Assembly (NCBI RefSeq): GCF_030269925.1
Contig: NC_085131.1
Location: 1,378,001-1,442,000 of the forward strand
Source: Bombyx mori
Taxonomy: Eukaryota; Arthropoda; Insecta; Lepidoptera; Bombycidae
DNA: 64,000 bases
Direction: 5' to 3'
The notes beneath the pieces are model-generated. The model did not search any database. It saw only the letters and a list, made by a program, of their open reading frames with translations, and was not told the origin of the DNA. A program made the position numbers and the translations under genes. Of this stretch, positions 1 through 9,518 are shown one piece after another. The first letter of the stretch is position 1. Each line of letters opens with the position of its first letter.

Positions 1-184
1 GATCGACTTCGAATCCGAAGCTCGCCCCGACCGCGACGTACCGATGATCATGAGCGAGTGAGTCTACGCGGGGCTGAAGACGCCAATTTCCTTCGTTTAA
101 CTTTTTAGATTTGAGCTTTTTTAAAACGAGCCTCAGCTGATAACTCTCTCTCTTTCTCTCTCTCTCTCTCTCAGCAGCACCTAG
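1..184 (+). CDS. 3' end of a protein-coding gene (partial), product unknown
   Basis: Only the last coding bases of a plus-strand gene seem to be present. Frame 2 is open from base 2 and reads IDFESEARPDRDVPMIMS, with mostly C or G in third codon positions, unlike the AT-rich DNA that follows. A consensus donor GTGAGT starts at 58. A branch-like CTGATAA near 137 and a long CT tract lead to TCAGCAG at 171-177. Splicing 57 to 175 gives a C-terminus ...MIMSDST and stop TAG at 182-184. Using the second AG, three bases on, gives ...MIMSDT and the same stop. Reading through without splicing gives ...MIMSE and stop TGA at 59-61. I do not recognise the protein. The tail is acidic and hydrophilic, with no membrane segment. 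The visible peptide is short, so this is an inference from codon bias plus splice and poly(A) signals. Confidence 0.5.
138..174 (+). repeat. CT microsatellite forming a polypyrimidine tract
   Basis: A nearly pure CT run ends in TCAG. It is both a simple repeat and, in the proposed gene model, the pyrimidine tract before the 3' splice site. Length changes in the run could therefore affect splicing. Confidence 0.85.
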
Positions 185-257
185 ACTCGGTCGGTACAAA
201 AGATTCTACGTGGAGTTAAGCTCACGGCTCACACGACACTATGCGGTCATCGGAGAT

Positions 258-315
258 AATAAAACGCGAAACGTTTGTAAAATATTCGCATCTTGTAAGT
301 GGTACGTGTAACAGT
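258..315 (+). terminator. Probable poly(A) signal and downstream GT-rich element
   Basis: AATAAA lies at 258-263, about 75 bases after the TAG proposed for the gene at the left edge. A GT-rich stretch follows at about 294-312, which is the usual spacing for cleavage near 275-290. The signal is short and could be chance in AT-rich DNA, but its place after a predicted stop supports it. Confidence 0.4.
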
Positions 316-387
316 TTCGCGGCAGGTAGGACTTGGTGTCTGCACATGCTTACGACATACCAGTCCAACAAAAATATCCAGTAATAA

Positions 388-528
388 TGAGTTGACGTGC
401 TGGTGTTGAATCAGTGTAGCCCATAGACATCAATCACGTCAATGCCGCCGTCTCTCAGAAGACATGAGTTTCTAAGTCTCAGTTTTTACAGTACAACTGT
501 CCCTGTCTCGCTCTTCAAACCGAAACGC
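388..528 (-). mobile_element. Bm1 SINE, tail-side half of an interrupted copy
   Basis: The sequence follows the reverse complement of Bm1 from the GGTGTTAA segment through CCATAGACATC to ACCGAAACGC. The copy is diverged. It stops exactly where a LINE 3' end begins and continues at 727 with the next bases of Bm1, so the two halves were once one element. Confidence 0.8.
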
Positions 529-726
529 CTTTCTTACCTAAGCTGAGAGCCTTAAGAGGCTATTTCAGCGTAACCTTAACTAGTAGGTGAGCTCGCGGGG
601 CTCAAACCTGACGACGTTGCTAACACGAACCCTAGCAAGAGTCGTGCTTCGCAGAATCTACCACCGGATCGGAAACGCGACCCACTGAGAAGATCCGGCG
701 AGAAACTCAGTGTGTCTGAGGGTTAG
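529..726 (-). mobile_element. 5'-truncated jockey-like LINE 3' end inserted in Bm1
   Basis: On the minus strand this is the 3' non-coding tail of the jockey-like LINE that recurs in the window, ending in GGTAAGAAAG at the left. It covers the stretch from ACTGAGTTTCTC to the terminal stem (AGCCTTAAGAGGCT here). 5' truncation is typical of target-primed reverse transcription. It splits a Bm1 between ACGC and ATTACTG. Confidence 0.8.
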
Positions 727-810
727 CATTACTGCTTCACGGCAGAAATGGGCGTGGTGGTGGTACCTATCCGTGCGCACGCATATGATGTCCTACCATC
801 AGTAAAAAAG
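727..810 (-). mobile_element. Bm1 SINE, head-side remainder of the interrupted copy
   Basis: This part resumes Bm1 (reverse complement) at CATTACTGCTTCACGGCAGAA and runs to the ACCATCAGTAA segment. It is the missing half of the copy that begins at 388. The tRNA-derived head is absent. Confidence 0.8.
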
Positions 811-1448
811 CTAACCTAAAGTAACGTCCACGGTACCTTTATTTATTTATTTATTTATTTATTTGGGAAACCAGCAGTACAATACAAACACATAATATTT
901 TAAAAAATAGTTAAAACAATAACCAAACATGTTTGCACCATCAAAATCACATATAAGCAGAAAGGTAGAAAACAAAAAGAGAAAGTTATGTTTTTTTTTT
1001 ATAAGATCATTTTGGCCACCATTCGGCTCTAGAATCAATTCCTTTCCTCTGATAAAGGATCTATAGTAGACAGCGTTGAATTATGCCCATAGACGACGAT
1101 GAGTGCTTAAAAGAACTAGAGCCATAATTATGTTTTCTCTATCGATGACAAAAATGGTAATTACTCTACGAACAACATCAGTGTGATTTTGATTGTTAAC
1201 ACCAAATATATGTTTTTTTAAGACAAAAATATTTGTTAACATATTTCTTACATTCAAATACAGTCGACCAGATCTTTATCCGTGGACACCGGGCCGTGTG
1301 TCCGGGAACAATAACGTGTTGCAATTTGCAAGCAGCGTCCGGCGCCATATTTGGAAACGAAATGTATTCTCTCCTGGTCGCGTACTATCATACAAATATG
1401 CTGGTGCAGATACATTCCCGCGGCGTCTACATATAGTATGATATATTA
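811..1448. other. No gene seen; AT-rich unique DNA with an ATTT microsatellite
   Basis: An (ATTT)n run lies at about 839-864. A GC-richer patch around 1285-1350 opens two overlapping short frames without recognisable domains. I see no splice-flanked coding pattern. Confidence 0.5.
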
Positions 1449-1449
1449 T

Positions 1450-1650
1450 GTTTTTTATTTATTTTTTATTGCTTAGGTGGGTGGACGAGCTCACCTGGTG
1501 TTAAGTGGTTACTGGAGCCCATAGACATCTACAACGTAAATACGCCACCCACCTTGAGATATAAGTTCTAAGGTCTCAGTATAGTTACAACGGCTACCCC
1601 ACCCTTCGAACCGAAACGCATTACTGCTTCACGGCAGAAATAGATCTTAA
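1450..1650 (-). mobile_element. Bm1 SINE, 5'-truncated
   Basis: The copy begins with a T-rich tail and TTGCTTAGGTGGGTGGACGA. It runs through the conserved TGAGATATAAGTTCTAAGGT block to the CACGGCAGAAATAG segment. About 20 bases of the usual AGCCC stretch are missing near 1490. Confidence 0.9.
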
Positions 1651-2380
1651 TTATTATTAATATTATATTATTTTCATTTTATTTATCACTAATAAAAGAA
1701 ATAATTTGAAAGTGCTCCCCGATAACGGTCCGTCGTTACTAAAAGTGAATATATTTACTGTCTTTTGTATTGAGATTTCTCTTTTTTGGACTCGCGAGAA
1801 GTCCATTGAAGCACTTCAAAGGGTTCACATATATATATAATCCTAGATACACGAAGAAAATTTATCGTCGACATTAATTGGTTATAAAAATAACGTTAAA
1901 TCGCGTTATTAAGTGTTTAAAGAAACGAATGTTGTATATCACTCGAACGGTAGTTCTACAAATATTTTCACGGAGAGCCGTATCGGATGCGTTTATTTCG
2001 ATATAACAAACCGATCGAGATATCATTCAAAAACGAACCGTATCATCCGAAAAACAAAGATCGAATCTCTATTTGTTTAGCCGTTCTCAAAGTTCGACAT
2101 TGGATGTTATTTTTATAGGTTTTTTTTTTTTTAAATTTTTTTTTTCGAAATAATAAATCAGTCACTGAGCGAAAACAATAGCTCCTTTGTAATATTATAC
2201 GCCATCAAATATACGAACGTGGAACAGCTTGTAATTATAAAAGTTACGTTTATATTTAGGAGCTGCGCCTCGATCCGGGGTCACGCTCATAAGCGTTAGC
2301 GATTTATACGGATTCATAAATCACTTATAGATATTATAATAAAACTGTCATAGAAGTGTATTTGAAGATTAATAAAAGGA
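1651..2380. other. No gene seen; unique AT-rich DNA
   Basis: No open frame longer than chance and no recognised repeat. The stretch has several CGATAT/TATCGA words and two short homopolymer runs near 2119-2145. Confidence 0.5.
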
Positions 2381-2482
2381 TTTTTTTTTATTGCCCTCAC
2401 CTGATGGTGAGTGGTTACCGTCGCCCGTGGACCTCAGCAATGCCAGAGGCAGAGTCAGGCCGCTGCCTACCAAATGTATTAA
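2381..2482 (-). mobile_element. Tail of the GIAEVHGRR LINE family, truncated
   Basis: A T run is followed by ATTGCCC...CCTGATGGTGAGTGG and TTCAGCAATGCCAG-like sequence. On the minus strand this is the final coding bases and 3' tail of the LINE family whose C-terminus is readable at 7799-8041. It may correspond to the element called BMC1, but I cannot confirm the name. Confidence 0.8.
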
Positions 2483-2559
2483 AGTTTACCACAAATCATC
2501 GACATTCAGTTTTGATAGTTTAATTTTATCTATTAGTGTGTGTTCCAGCTACGCTATGG

Positions 2560-2693
2560 CTGAAAGGTGAGCTTACGGAGTTCAACCCAAGAGAGTTTGC
2601 TAACACTGGCCCTAGCAAGAGCAGTGCTTCGCAGAATCTTCCACCGAATCGGAATCGCGACCCACTGAAAAGATCCGGCGAGGAACTCAATGG
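2560..2693 (-). mobile_element. Jockey-like LINE 3' fragment
   Basis: It matches the same tail as the copies at 46.6 and 61.7 kb: GTGAGCT...CTAGCAAGAGCAGTGCTTCG...CGCGACCCACTGA...GGAACTCA. It is diverged, and both the terminal poly(A) end and the coding part are missing. A 12-base tandem array starts exactly at its end. Confidence 0.8.
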
Positions 2694-2753
2694 ACTACCA
2701 TGTGAACTACCATGTGAACTACCATGTGAACTACCATGTGAATTACCATCTAA
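2694..2753. repeat. 12-bp minisatellite, four exact units plus a degenerate fifth
   Basis: The unit ACTACCATGTGA occurs four times without change (2694-2741), followed by a mutated fifth unit ending at 2753. It sits at the 5'-truncation point of a LINE fragment. Confidence 0.95.
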
Positions 2754-3415
2754 TTTACTATAAAAATATTTGTTGATAATTTGCTTACACAGCGTTATGT
2801 CCGCATATCAAGATAACTTAATATTGAATTCTTGATTTATTTTTATATGACACTGATCACACATAAAGATACATTTCTATTTGTAAGGCCAGTCTAATTC
2901 TGCCGAGATCCGGTGGGACAGTCACTGGGCTGTGTCTATCAGCTTAGTGTGTTTATCCATTCGCTTGCCTCCGAAAAACTACAGGACCAATTCCGATTAA
3001 CTTTTATTTAAGTTTAAGAGCCAAACAATTTGCATATTTTTCGATTTACATGCGAAATACATACATATATACATATTCCGTAAGTATAACTAACCATTCG
3101 AACATACTCTTTCTTATTTCACTTATTTAAATATCTATAAAAAAGGTTTTTGAGAGAGCATCTGTTGGTAGGGAGTATTGTATGTAACCTGCACAGCAAC
3201 CTTATGCGTCCAAGTGAGTACCGGAACTGTGTTTATGATATTTATGGGTTTCCATAACCACTTTATGACAGGTATACTGTAGACACGTTCACTCATCTAC
3301 ACCATAAAAATGGTACAAAGAGATTTGAGGTTGTCATTAACAACGACATTGTCGCTGTTACCGATAGATAAAGCTTGTATTTGGCAGTTATGTTTGACAT
3401 ATTCAGTCTAATATT
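2754..3415. other. No gene seen; unique AT-rich DNA
   Basis: I find no repeat family or coding pattern. A minus-strand frame of 117 codons (3293-3646) overlaps the RTE and Helitron fragments at its upstream end and has no domain. Confidence 0.45.
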
Positions 3416-3419
3416 TTTT

Positions 3420-3532
3420 CTATCTACCCAACGACGACCACTGTTGGACATAGGCCTGTTCCAAGCCTCGACACAACGATCGGTTTTGCACTGCTTGCAT
3501 CCAGGAAACATAATCATCATCATCCAGCATCC
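3420..3532 (-). mobile_element. RTE-type LINE C-terminal fragment, decayed
   Basis: The plus strand shows a block that recurs in moth genomes (ACTGTTGGACATAGGCCT and GCATCCAGG). Read on the minus strand it is the C-terminal end of an RTE-type endonuclease/reverse transcriptase: PGCKQCKTDRCVEAW resembles the SRWMQ..DR..W segment. It is too decayed to code. Confidence 0.55.
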
Positions 3533-3561
3533 ATTATGTCTTGTACCTAAATCGATACAAA

Positions 3562-3757
3562 TCACTACATAGTATAAAACAAAGTCCCTTTCTCTGTCCC
3601 TATATCTGTCTGTCCTATGTATGCTTAAATCTTTAAAACTACGCAACGGATTTTGATGCGGTTTTTTTTAATAGATAGAGTGATTGAAGGGGAAGGTTTA
3701 TATGCATAATAACATCCATTAAATAGTGGAGAAATCAATAATAAACAGTTTCCGACA
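3562..3757 (+). mobile_element. Helitron-like element, family E, 3'-truncated
   Basis: It starts TCACTACATAGTATAAAAC, as does the intact copy at 34134, and follows it to CAGTTTCCGA. It stops before the GC-rich hairpin and CTAG end. No protein is encoded. Confidence 0.75.
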
Positions 3758-4683
3758 TATATCGATAAGTCGTTTTAAATAACGCTTGCAGTGAGACCGC
3801 GTCGGTATCAGCATTTGGCGTTTGGTGACCAACCAGACTAGGCGCCCTGTCAGCTATGGTCATAACGTGTGAATGATTTACTGTGACCTTTTTATGGTGA
3901 CTGTCTTTTTTTTTTTCTCCGTTACGGAGCCAGAGAGATCTTGTAATCGTTTGTAAACGTGTTAAACATAATAATAATAGGTGCCCGAAAGCGAGATGGT
4001 AATAATTGAAGCCACGAGTGGATGAAGGAGTTAAGTACGATTTTTAAGATTTTTGAGTTTTCATATTGAATAAAGGTGTTAGGTATGTGTCTATAAACCA
4101 TATTAGACCTTAAAACCCCGATTTTAAAGGCTATTTTTAGAAATTTCATGTGATGAAGGAGCTATGTACGAATAAAAAGTACAATAACAAAATATTGTTG
4201 CCCGTTTTCTCAAAATTAACAAATTTGTAACATATTCCCTTCATCTACTCATGTCTTCAATTAGATCTTTCACCCCATTAATGAATTATAACTTAAATAG
4301 AAGACGCATTTACTGAATCAAGTGATCCTTTTATATTATGACCCTTCATTTTTAATGTACAACTACCCGCGCGTTCCCTAAGGACTGGACGATCCTTCCG
4401 TCAGCTGTATCATACATTTCATGTGAACTATAAAACTAAAAACACAATTTTTACAGCAGCATACCCTTGTTTCTCTCAGCAAGGGCTCGAATAATCTTAT
4501 CCGTTTCATGTAAATGCACAGATAATACATTAGGTCGTTGAATGATCGCGGCAAGTTTTATTTTATAGTACATTGCGTGCGGTATAAGAGCGTTGGTTAA
4601 CGCGACCTCCGCATACGCAGCAGTTATTGCTTCATTATCTGTCTTAACATTGATCCTTCGGATATCCTTATGCAATATGCGGA
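3758..4683. other. No gene seen; unique DNA
   Basis: Minus-strand frames of about 75 codons (3922-4149, 4451-4675) have no recognisable domain. The second one (QRPNVLSVHLHETDKIIRAL) has fairly normal codon use, but no flanking splice sites convinced me. Confidence 0.4.
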
Positions 4684-5026
4684 TTTATTTATTTATTTAA
4701 TGCTTTAATTAGTGGACTAGCTCACGGCCCATCTGGTGTTAAGTGGTTATAGGAGCTTATCAAAAAGGTAAAGCTGCCACCGACCTTGAAACATAGGTTC
4801 ATTTGAGTCTCAGTTTTATAAGTCAGTGGTATCGATCTGTAACAACCTTAGTACCTACATTTTTTGCGTGATTGGTTTTTGTTACACGATGCTATTCCTT
4901 AACCACGGAAGATTTGTGAACATTTGTGTTAATTACGTAGTTCAATATAAAAATTGGTACCAGCCTGCGGGATTCGAACACAATGACACCGGGCGTCTTA
5001 TACTTTAGGTCATTTTAGGTAATTAT
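4684..5026 (-). mobile_element. Old Bm1 SINE with its tRNA-like head, internally deleted
   Basis: The tail-side body is recognisable at 4684-4830 (GTGGACTAGCTCACGGCCCA, GGTGTTAAGTGGTTA). The promoter-bearing head is recognisable at 4890-5026 (GTGAACATTTGT, AAAAATTGGTACC, GGGATTCGAACAC, GGGCGTCTTAT). About 90 bases of the central block are lost or diverged. The box B equivalent is GTGTTCGAATCC on the minus strand. Confidence 0.75.
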
Positions 5027-6283
5027 ACGTTAATAATTTAGTCGCAAAACAAACAAATAAGTTCAACAATGTGCAGTGCGAACATGGCTCGTAAATCATG
5101 GGAAGTACCAACAGCGTGTAAGTAAGAGGCGCTCGCTGGTTCGAAGTCCCACGTGGCGCATTACGCTCAAGACGAGTATGGTCATTAGGCGGCGATATTA
5201 GCTATTAACCGCCGCCCTGGCGAGCATAAGTTACCTTCCTCGCGCGTCTGCGAGCCTGGTACCTCCATTTGTCTCGTAACGAGGTTTTGGTAATTATCCA
5301 CGTGGAAGTAAACGATCCGAAAGCGAATTGATTCACGCCTTTCTGGTAATGTGATGGCGTTTGTTAAGAAGTGCCGTTTGATTTGTTGAGAAAATCACGA
5401 ATAATAAGACGCTATCACGATTTATTTAAATTAGTTTTGCACTCCTTCAAATCCCTTGAAAAACGCGGTAATCATTTTGAGGTTTTTTAAGCTATTGCAT
5501 AGATTTTATCGCGGGCTTTGAGCGCGGCGACCGAATCATGAAATTCCGTAACGAAAACAACCTAACACCTCTCCGCCTACCATGTAGCTCGCGTTCAACA
5601 CATTCACACGTTGCGCTTGTGTAGTATTTGTGAATAAGCGCGCGGCGTGACGTCGCACTGCATGCACACCATGAAAAGTCTGCCCGTCTCTCTCTCGCGC
5701 AGTCTAGCTTATGAGTGTGAAGGGGACAGTTAATGTTTTGCTTTAGTTAATGCTTGTAAATATAGCGTGGTCTTATTTTATTATTGTTTTAATATTAAAT
5801 TATTATTGTATAATTATAATTGCATAAGTTGATAAAAAATGCTATGCAATAGCTTTACCGCGGCAGTCCTCGAGTGCCACACGGGTTTTTTTTTGTTAAA
5901 ATAATCCAAATCTACACAACCAAATCCATCCTGAAAATTGTTGTGTAAATTTAATTCAAAATATTATCAATCAAAATTTCGCGTAGCTTAACATCGCCGT
6001 TTTTAAAAACGCTTCTATTAGATTCGTATCTATTTATTTGTGTATGTAACGGAAACCTTTGTACGTCATTATTACCTATAAAAAAGTCTGATTGGTTAGT
6101 TTCGACAAAAAAAGACAAGAAATTAATTAGTTTTTTCGGTTTGTTATTTAAGTCGTGTTTTTTTTTTTAGTTTTTAAGTGACGCGCAAATTATTAAGTCT
6201 CATTTTGCTTCTGTGTTTTTTCCACGTGCTAATGTATTTCCGTCTGGTGAGTTTTAGCCATTACACAGCTCCTTACCGCGAAA
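5027..6283. other. No gene seen; unique DNA with a GC-richer centre
   Basis: There is a CCTGGTACC site at 5255-5263. The patch at 5510-5700 is richer in CG, includes GTGACGTCGC and CTCTCTCGCGC, and looks promoter-like or like an unrecognised repeat. I find no exon. Confidence 0.4.
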
Positions 6284-6291
6284 TCTATATA

Positions 6292-6548
6292 TCGACGCTT
6301 GAAAGGCAAACGTGACTAAGCGACAATGCGTGAACTTTACAGTAGACTAATTTAAAGTTGAAATACCTGAAAACAAAATTTATTTTAAAGAATCTAGCTG
6401 TAGTAGAATCTAGCTAGTAGCTGTAGGATTGAAATGATTTTAATAGACCTAGAAATTTTTTTTTTTGCGCATCAAATATGGTTATTGCCTATCATTTATG
6501 TACAAAGCAGTTATTGTCGCTTAGTCACTTTTGCCTTTCAAGCGTCGA
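6292..6548. mobile_element. Fold-back (MITE-like) element with 36-bp inverted ends
   Basis: The left arm 6292-6327 (TCGACGCTTGAAAGGCAAAC...) and the right arm 6513-6548 are reverse complements with one mismatch. They enclose about 185 AT-rich bases without a coding frame. I do not recognise the family. The target duplication is unclear. Confidence 0.7.
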
Positions 6549-6555
6549 ATTATTA

Positions 6556-6945
6556 TTATGTGAAAATTGCACTGACGGAGGAGTATGAAATTTCCCAAAC
6601 TTATAGAGAATATACAGAAGGAGTGCAGAATGCAAATTTTTTTTAAATTTTGCCAAAAAATACATTAAATCAATAAAAGAAACATGACACACACTACTAT
6701 GTATTCGATACACACACGCGTACATACTCTTCATTTATTGTCAAACTTTTTTGTTTAAACTCTGTGGTCAAATTGAGATCAATATTGTTTGTCTTTAACA
6801 TTATTTGTCTATAGTTTGGTCTTGGCGAAATCTGTGATTATAGGAAGTAAAATAATAATAGTCTTTGACAATAGAACCATTATAATGTTCAAACTAATAA
6901 TTTCAATTAATTATAGTCGAATTTCGACTACTGAGGGACCACTAA
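6556..6945 (+). mobile_element. Helitron-like element, family D, 5' end replaced
   Basis: It is similar along its whole length to 42902-43270: ACGGAGGAGTATGAAATTT, ACATTAAATCAATAAAA, TCTGTGGTCAAATTGA, AATCTGTGATTA. It ends GGGACCACTAA where a Helitron of this family would have CTAG. The first 40 bases are missing, and the fold-back element lies directly in front. TCTATA at 6284 could be the stranded 5' tip. Confidence 0.6.
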
Positions 6946-7741
6946 TGTGTTTTATTCGTTGAAACTGCTAAAATAGTTCGTTAGTATCGATAACAAGCCT
7001 CGTGCTGCTAACGGTTGACCACTTACGATTCTTCATTTTACAACTCGATCATTTTCTTTACGAGACAGTCCAATAATAAAGGCGACAGTCTCGAACGATC
7101 CAGCCGTCGATATCATTCAATATTATTCAAATAAAGTTGACGAGGAAAGATGTAAAATATCAATAGCCGGATCGGAGCACCGATTCCCGCTGTTTACGGC
7201 TGCAACTACGCCAACAGGTGTCATAGCACATCGCGCAACAATAGGAAGGATCTTCGGTTTACTGTTATTAACCGGAAATAAAGTGTTGTCGTAAAACCCG
7301 GAGTCTTCTCGCCGGGATCTCGTCTCGATGAGCCCCGGTACTATTTCAGTTTATGACGTATTAGTAAGATGTCAAACGCTTGACTTTTATAGGGCCGTAA
7401 AACGACCTATGTTCACTTGTTGAGTTTACGAGTCTTTGAGATTTTGTCGCTCTTATTGCGTTACAAGTAAGACTCGTTTTTACTGAGCCTCGGCCTATAG
7501 CCCAGTCTAGTGGTGTAACAACGTTAAAAAGGAATTATTTTACGCTTTTCGGATAACGAGCGTGCTAGTTATGTGGTTACCGCGTCAAAAGTAACTCTGT
7601 GCGATGGCTGTAGCCAACTGCGAAAGATTCCTAGTATAAAATAAACGTAAAATGTAAAGTTGATTACAAGGCAAATGTCGAAAAAACTGTAAAATATCTC
7701 GACTACATTATTATTGTCGCGGTGTAAGTGTGCATTCCGAC
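6946..7741. other. No gene seen; unique DNA
   Basis: Several TATCGAT-type words and no repeat family recognised. I see no exon-like frame. Confidence 0.45.
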
Positions 7742-8045
7742 TTTTTTTTTATTGCCCTTGTAGCCAGACGAGCATACGGCCCACCTGATGATGAGTGGTT
7801 ACCGTCGCCCATGGACTTCAGCAATGCCAGGGGCAGAGCCAAGCCGCTGTCTACCGCTTAATACTCTCCACAAGCCTCGTTTGAAGAAGGACATGTCATA
7901 GCGCTCGGGAAACACCGTGGAGGGGAGCTCATTCCATAGCCGGATGGTACGTGGCAAAAAAGACCTCTGAAAACGCACTGTGGATGACCGCAGTGGCTCC
8001 AGGTAGTATGGATGAACTCTACTCCGTGTGGTTAGAGCAGCTACG
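7742..8045 (-). mobile_element. LINE 3' end with intact C-terminal reading frame (GIAEVHGRR family)
   Basis: The T-run at the left is the poly(A) tail of an antisense insertion, 5'-truncated near 8045. It is the best-preserved copy of this family in the window and carries the last 80 codons of ORF2 plus about 57 bases of 3' tail. The tail sequence (ATTGCCCTTGTAG, CAGACGAGCATACGGCCCAC) recurs at six other places. Confidence 0.9.
7799..8041 (-). pseudogene. LINE ORF2 C-terminal fragment (reverse transcriptase polyprotein tail)
   Basis: The minus strand is open for about 80 codons to a TAA at 7801-7799. It contains RSFLPRTIRLWNELPSTVFP, then RYDMSFFKRGLWRVL and the final GSAPGIAEVHGRR. This tail is common at the C-terminus of LINE polyproteins in moths (jockey/CR1-type elements). 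The RT and endonuclease domains are missing, so it is a dead 5'-truncated copy and not a gene. The clade is inferred from memory of similar proteins. Confidence 0.85.
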
Positions 8046-8142
8046 TGAATAAAATAACCGGTAATATTAAAACAAACGTCATATTTCGTACATCGCCCTC
8101 CGATTTACGTAACAAATTTAAATATACAACATCATCATCATC

Positions 8143-8312
8143 TCAACCTGTCCACTGCCCACTGCTGGACACAAGCCTGTCCGTCGCTACCTGCATCCAA
8201 TGTGACCCAGCGATACTCCCTAGGTCGTCGGTCCGTGTGGTAGGTGACAGTCCCACACTATGCTGGCCAGTACGTGGTCTCCACTCGAGGATCTTTCTGC
8301 CCCATCGGCCGT
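8143..8312 (-). pseudogene. RTE-type LINE endonuclease/RT C-terminal fragment
   Basis: The minus strand reads GRWGRKILEWRPRTGQHSVG, then PTTRTDDLGSIAGSHWMQVATDRL and stops at 8145-8143. The order W-PRTG-RS-G-P-T-W-DD-L....W...A.DR matches the C-terminal tail of RTE-clade polyproteins found widely in insects. It is truncated at both sides. Confidence 0.8.
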
Positions 8313-8388
8313 CGAAATATTGAACTCATCAAAATTTTTAGTCGTGGTATTAACGCAAAAAAAGTTTTACTTCAAAATTATTTCAAGT

Positions 8389-8553
8389 TTTTTATTTTTT
8401 TTTTATTGCCCTTGTAGACAGACGAGCATACGGCCCACCTGATGGTGAGTGGTTACCGTTGCCCATGGACTTCAGCAATGCCAGGGGCAGAACCAAGCCG
8501 CTGCCTACCGCAACCAAGCCGCTGCCTACCGCACCAAGCCGCTGCCTACCGCA
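8389..8553 (-). mobile_element. Tail of the GIAEVHGRR LINE family with internal triplication
   Basis: The tail is the same as at 7742, but the ACCAAGCCGCTGCCTACCGC segment occurs three times in tandem (8491-8511, 8512-8532, 8533-8552), and the element ends there. On the coding strand this would add RQRLG-type heptads near the C-terminus. Confidence 0.9.
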
Positions 8554-8719
8554 ATGTTCAATAATGTAATTTTTTTTCAGAATTCTCCATCTGATTTAGT
8601 TACTTAGTTGTTTACTCATTACATTGTCGGGACCAGGCATCTAGTTCTAGTGATGACAGCTAAAAAGCGGATTAGAAAATGCTTGACAGATTCTTATCCT
8701 TACTCGTGTCCTTACTAGG

Positions 8720-8961
8720 TCCTCCCGATCCACTCTCGATGCATTTAGGACCGGCATCGTTCTCGTTCGAGAGCTAGACGTGCAACCTCCCCATACACAA
8801 CCTACAGAGTTTCTCCTCGCGTTTCCTCAGTGGGTCGCGATTCTGATCTGTTAGGTTCTACTGCACTGCTCTTGTTAGAGTCAATGTTAGTAATTCTCTC
8901 AAATTGAATCCGTGAGTTAACCTACCGGTCCGTGAGTAGTTAGTTAGGTAGGAAAAAAACA
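8720..8961 (+). mobile_element. Jockey-like LINE 3' end, diverged
   Basis: It starts TCCTCCCGATCCACT, passes GTTTCCTCAGTGGGTCGCG, TAGGTTCTACTGCACTGCTC and GTGAGTTAACCTAC, and ends GGTAGGAAAAAAAC. About one base in six differs from the copy at 22.4 kb, so it is old. Confidence 0.8.
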
Positions 8962-9004
8962 TCCTACCCGCAGTCTACCTAAGATCGTGGCCAGAGCGCT
9001 AAAA

Positions 9005-9031
9005 TATCGATAACTTCAATAATTATCGATA
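9005..9031. promoter_or_regulatory. Pair of TATCGATA palindromes (DRE-like)
   Basis: Exact TATCGATA words lie at 9005-9012 and 9024-9031. Related TTCGATAA and CTATCGA words lie within 110 bases downstream. In Drosophila TATCGATA is bound by DREF and CGATA clusters by BEAF-32. Whether this site works in a moth is inference. Confidence 0.35.
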
Positions 9032-9358
9032 AAGCAGTAAATACAACTCATTTATACGAATTTCGATAACTGCGAAAGCGAATGTACAACGTTATGAAAT
9101 TGGGTTGTATAAATAGCATTAACTATCGAGGTACGCATACATAGCTATTGTGTCGGTCGTAGTGTTGCGCCCGGGGCGATGTCCGGGAACGTTCCGGCGC
9201 TAGATAACGGTACAAACGGGACCCCCGGACGGCGGAAGACTAAGACAAGTGCGTGCCTATACGTGTAACGAATGAATACGTACAAAACGACTATATTCAA
9301 ATGAGTATTTAAGTTATTTTAACGTGCTTTAAATTAGTTTCAATGTATGCAAAGCCAT

Positions 9359-9518
9359 AGTGGGTCGCGTTTCCGATCCGGTGGTAGATTCTGCGAAACA
9401 CTGCTCTTGCTAGGGTCAGTGTTAGCAACACACCCGGCTTGAGCCCCGTGAGCTCACCTACACGTCAAGAAGCTGAAATAGCCTCTCAAGGCTATCAGCA
9501 TAGGTAGAAAAAAAAAGT
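9359..9518 (+). mobile_element. Jockey-like LINE 3' end, short copy
   Basis: It carries GTGGGTCGCGTTTCCGATCC, then CTTGCTAGGGTCAGTGTTAG, the terminal stem AGCCTCTCAAGGCTAT and GGTAGAAAAAAAAAG. It is truncated inside the 3' non-coding region. Confidence 0.85.

Noticed and set aside
5125..5160. Box B-like GGTTCGAAGTCC, possible tRNA gene
   Set aside because: No box A, no foldable acceptor or anticodon arms around it.
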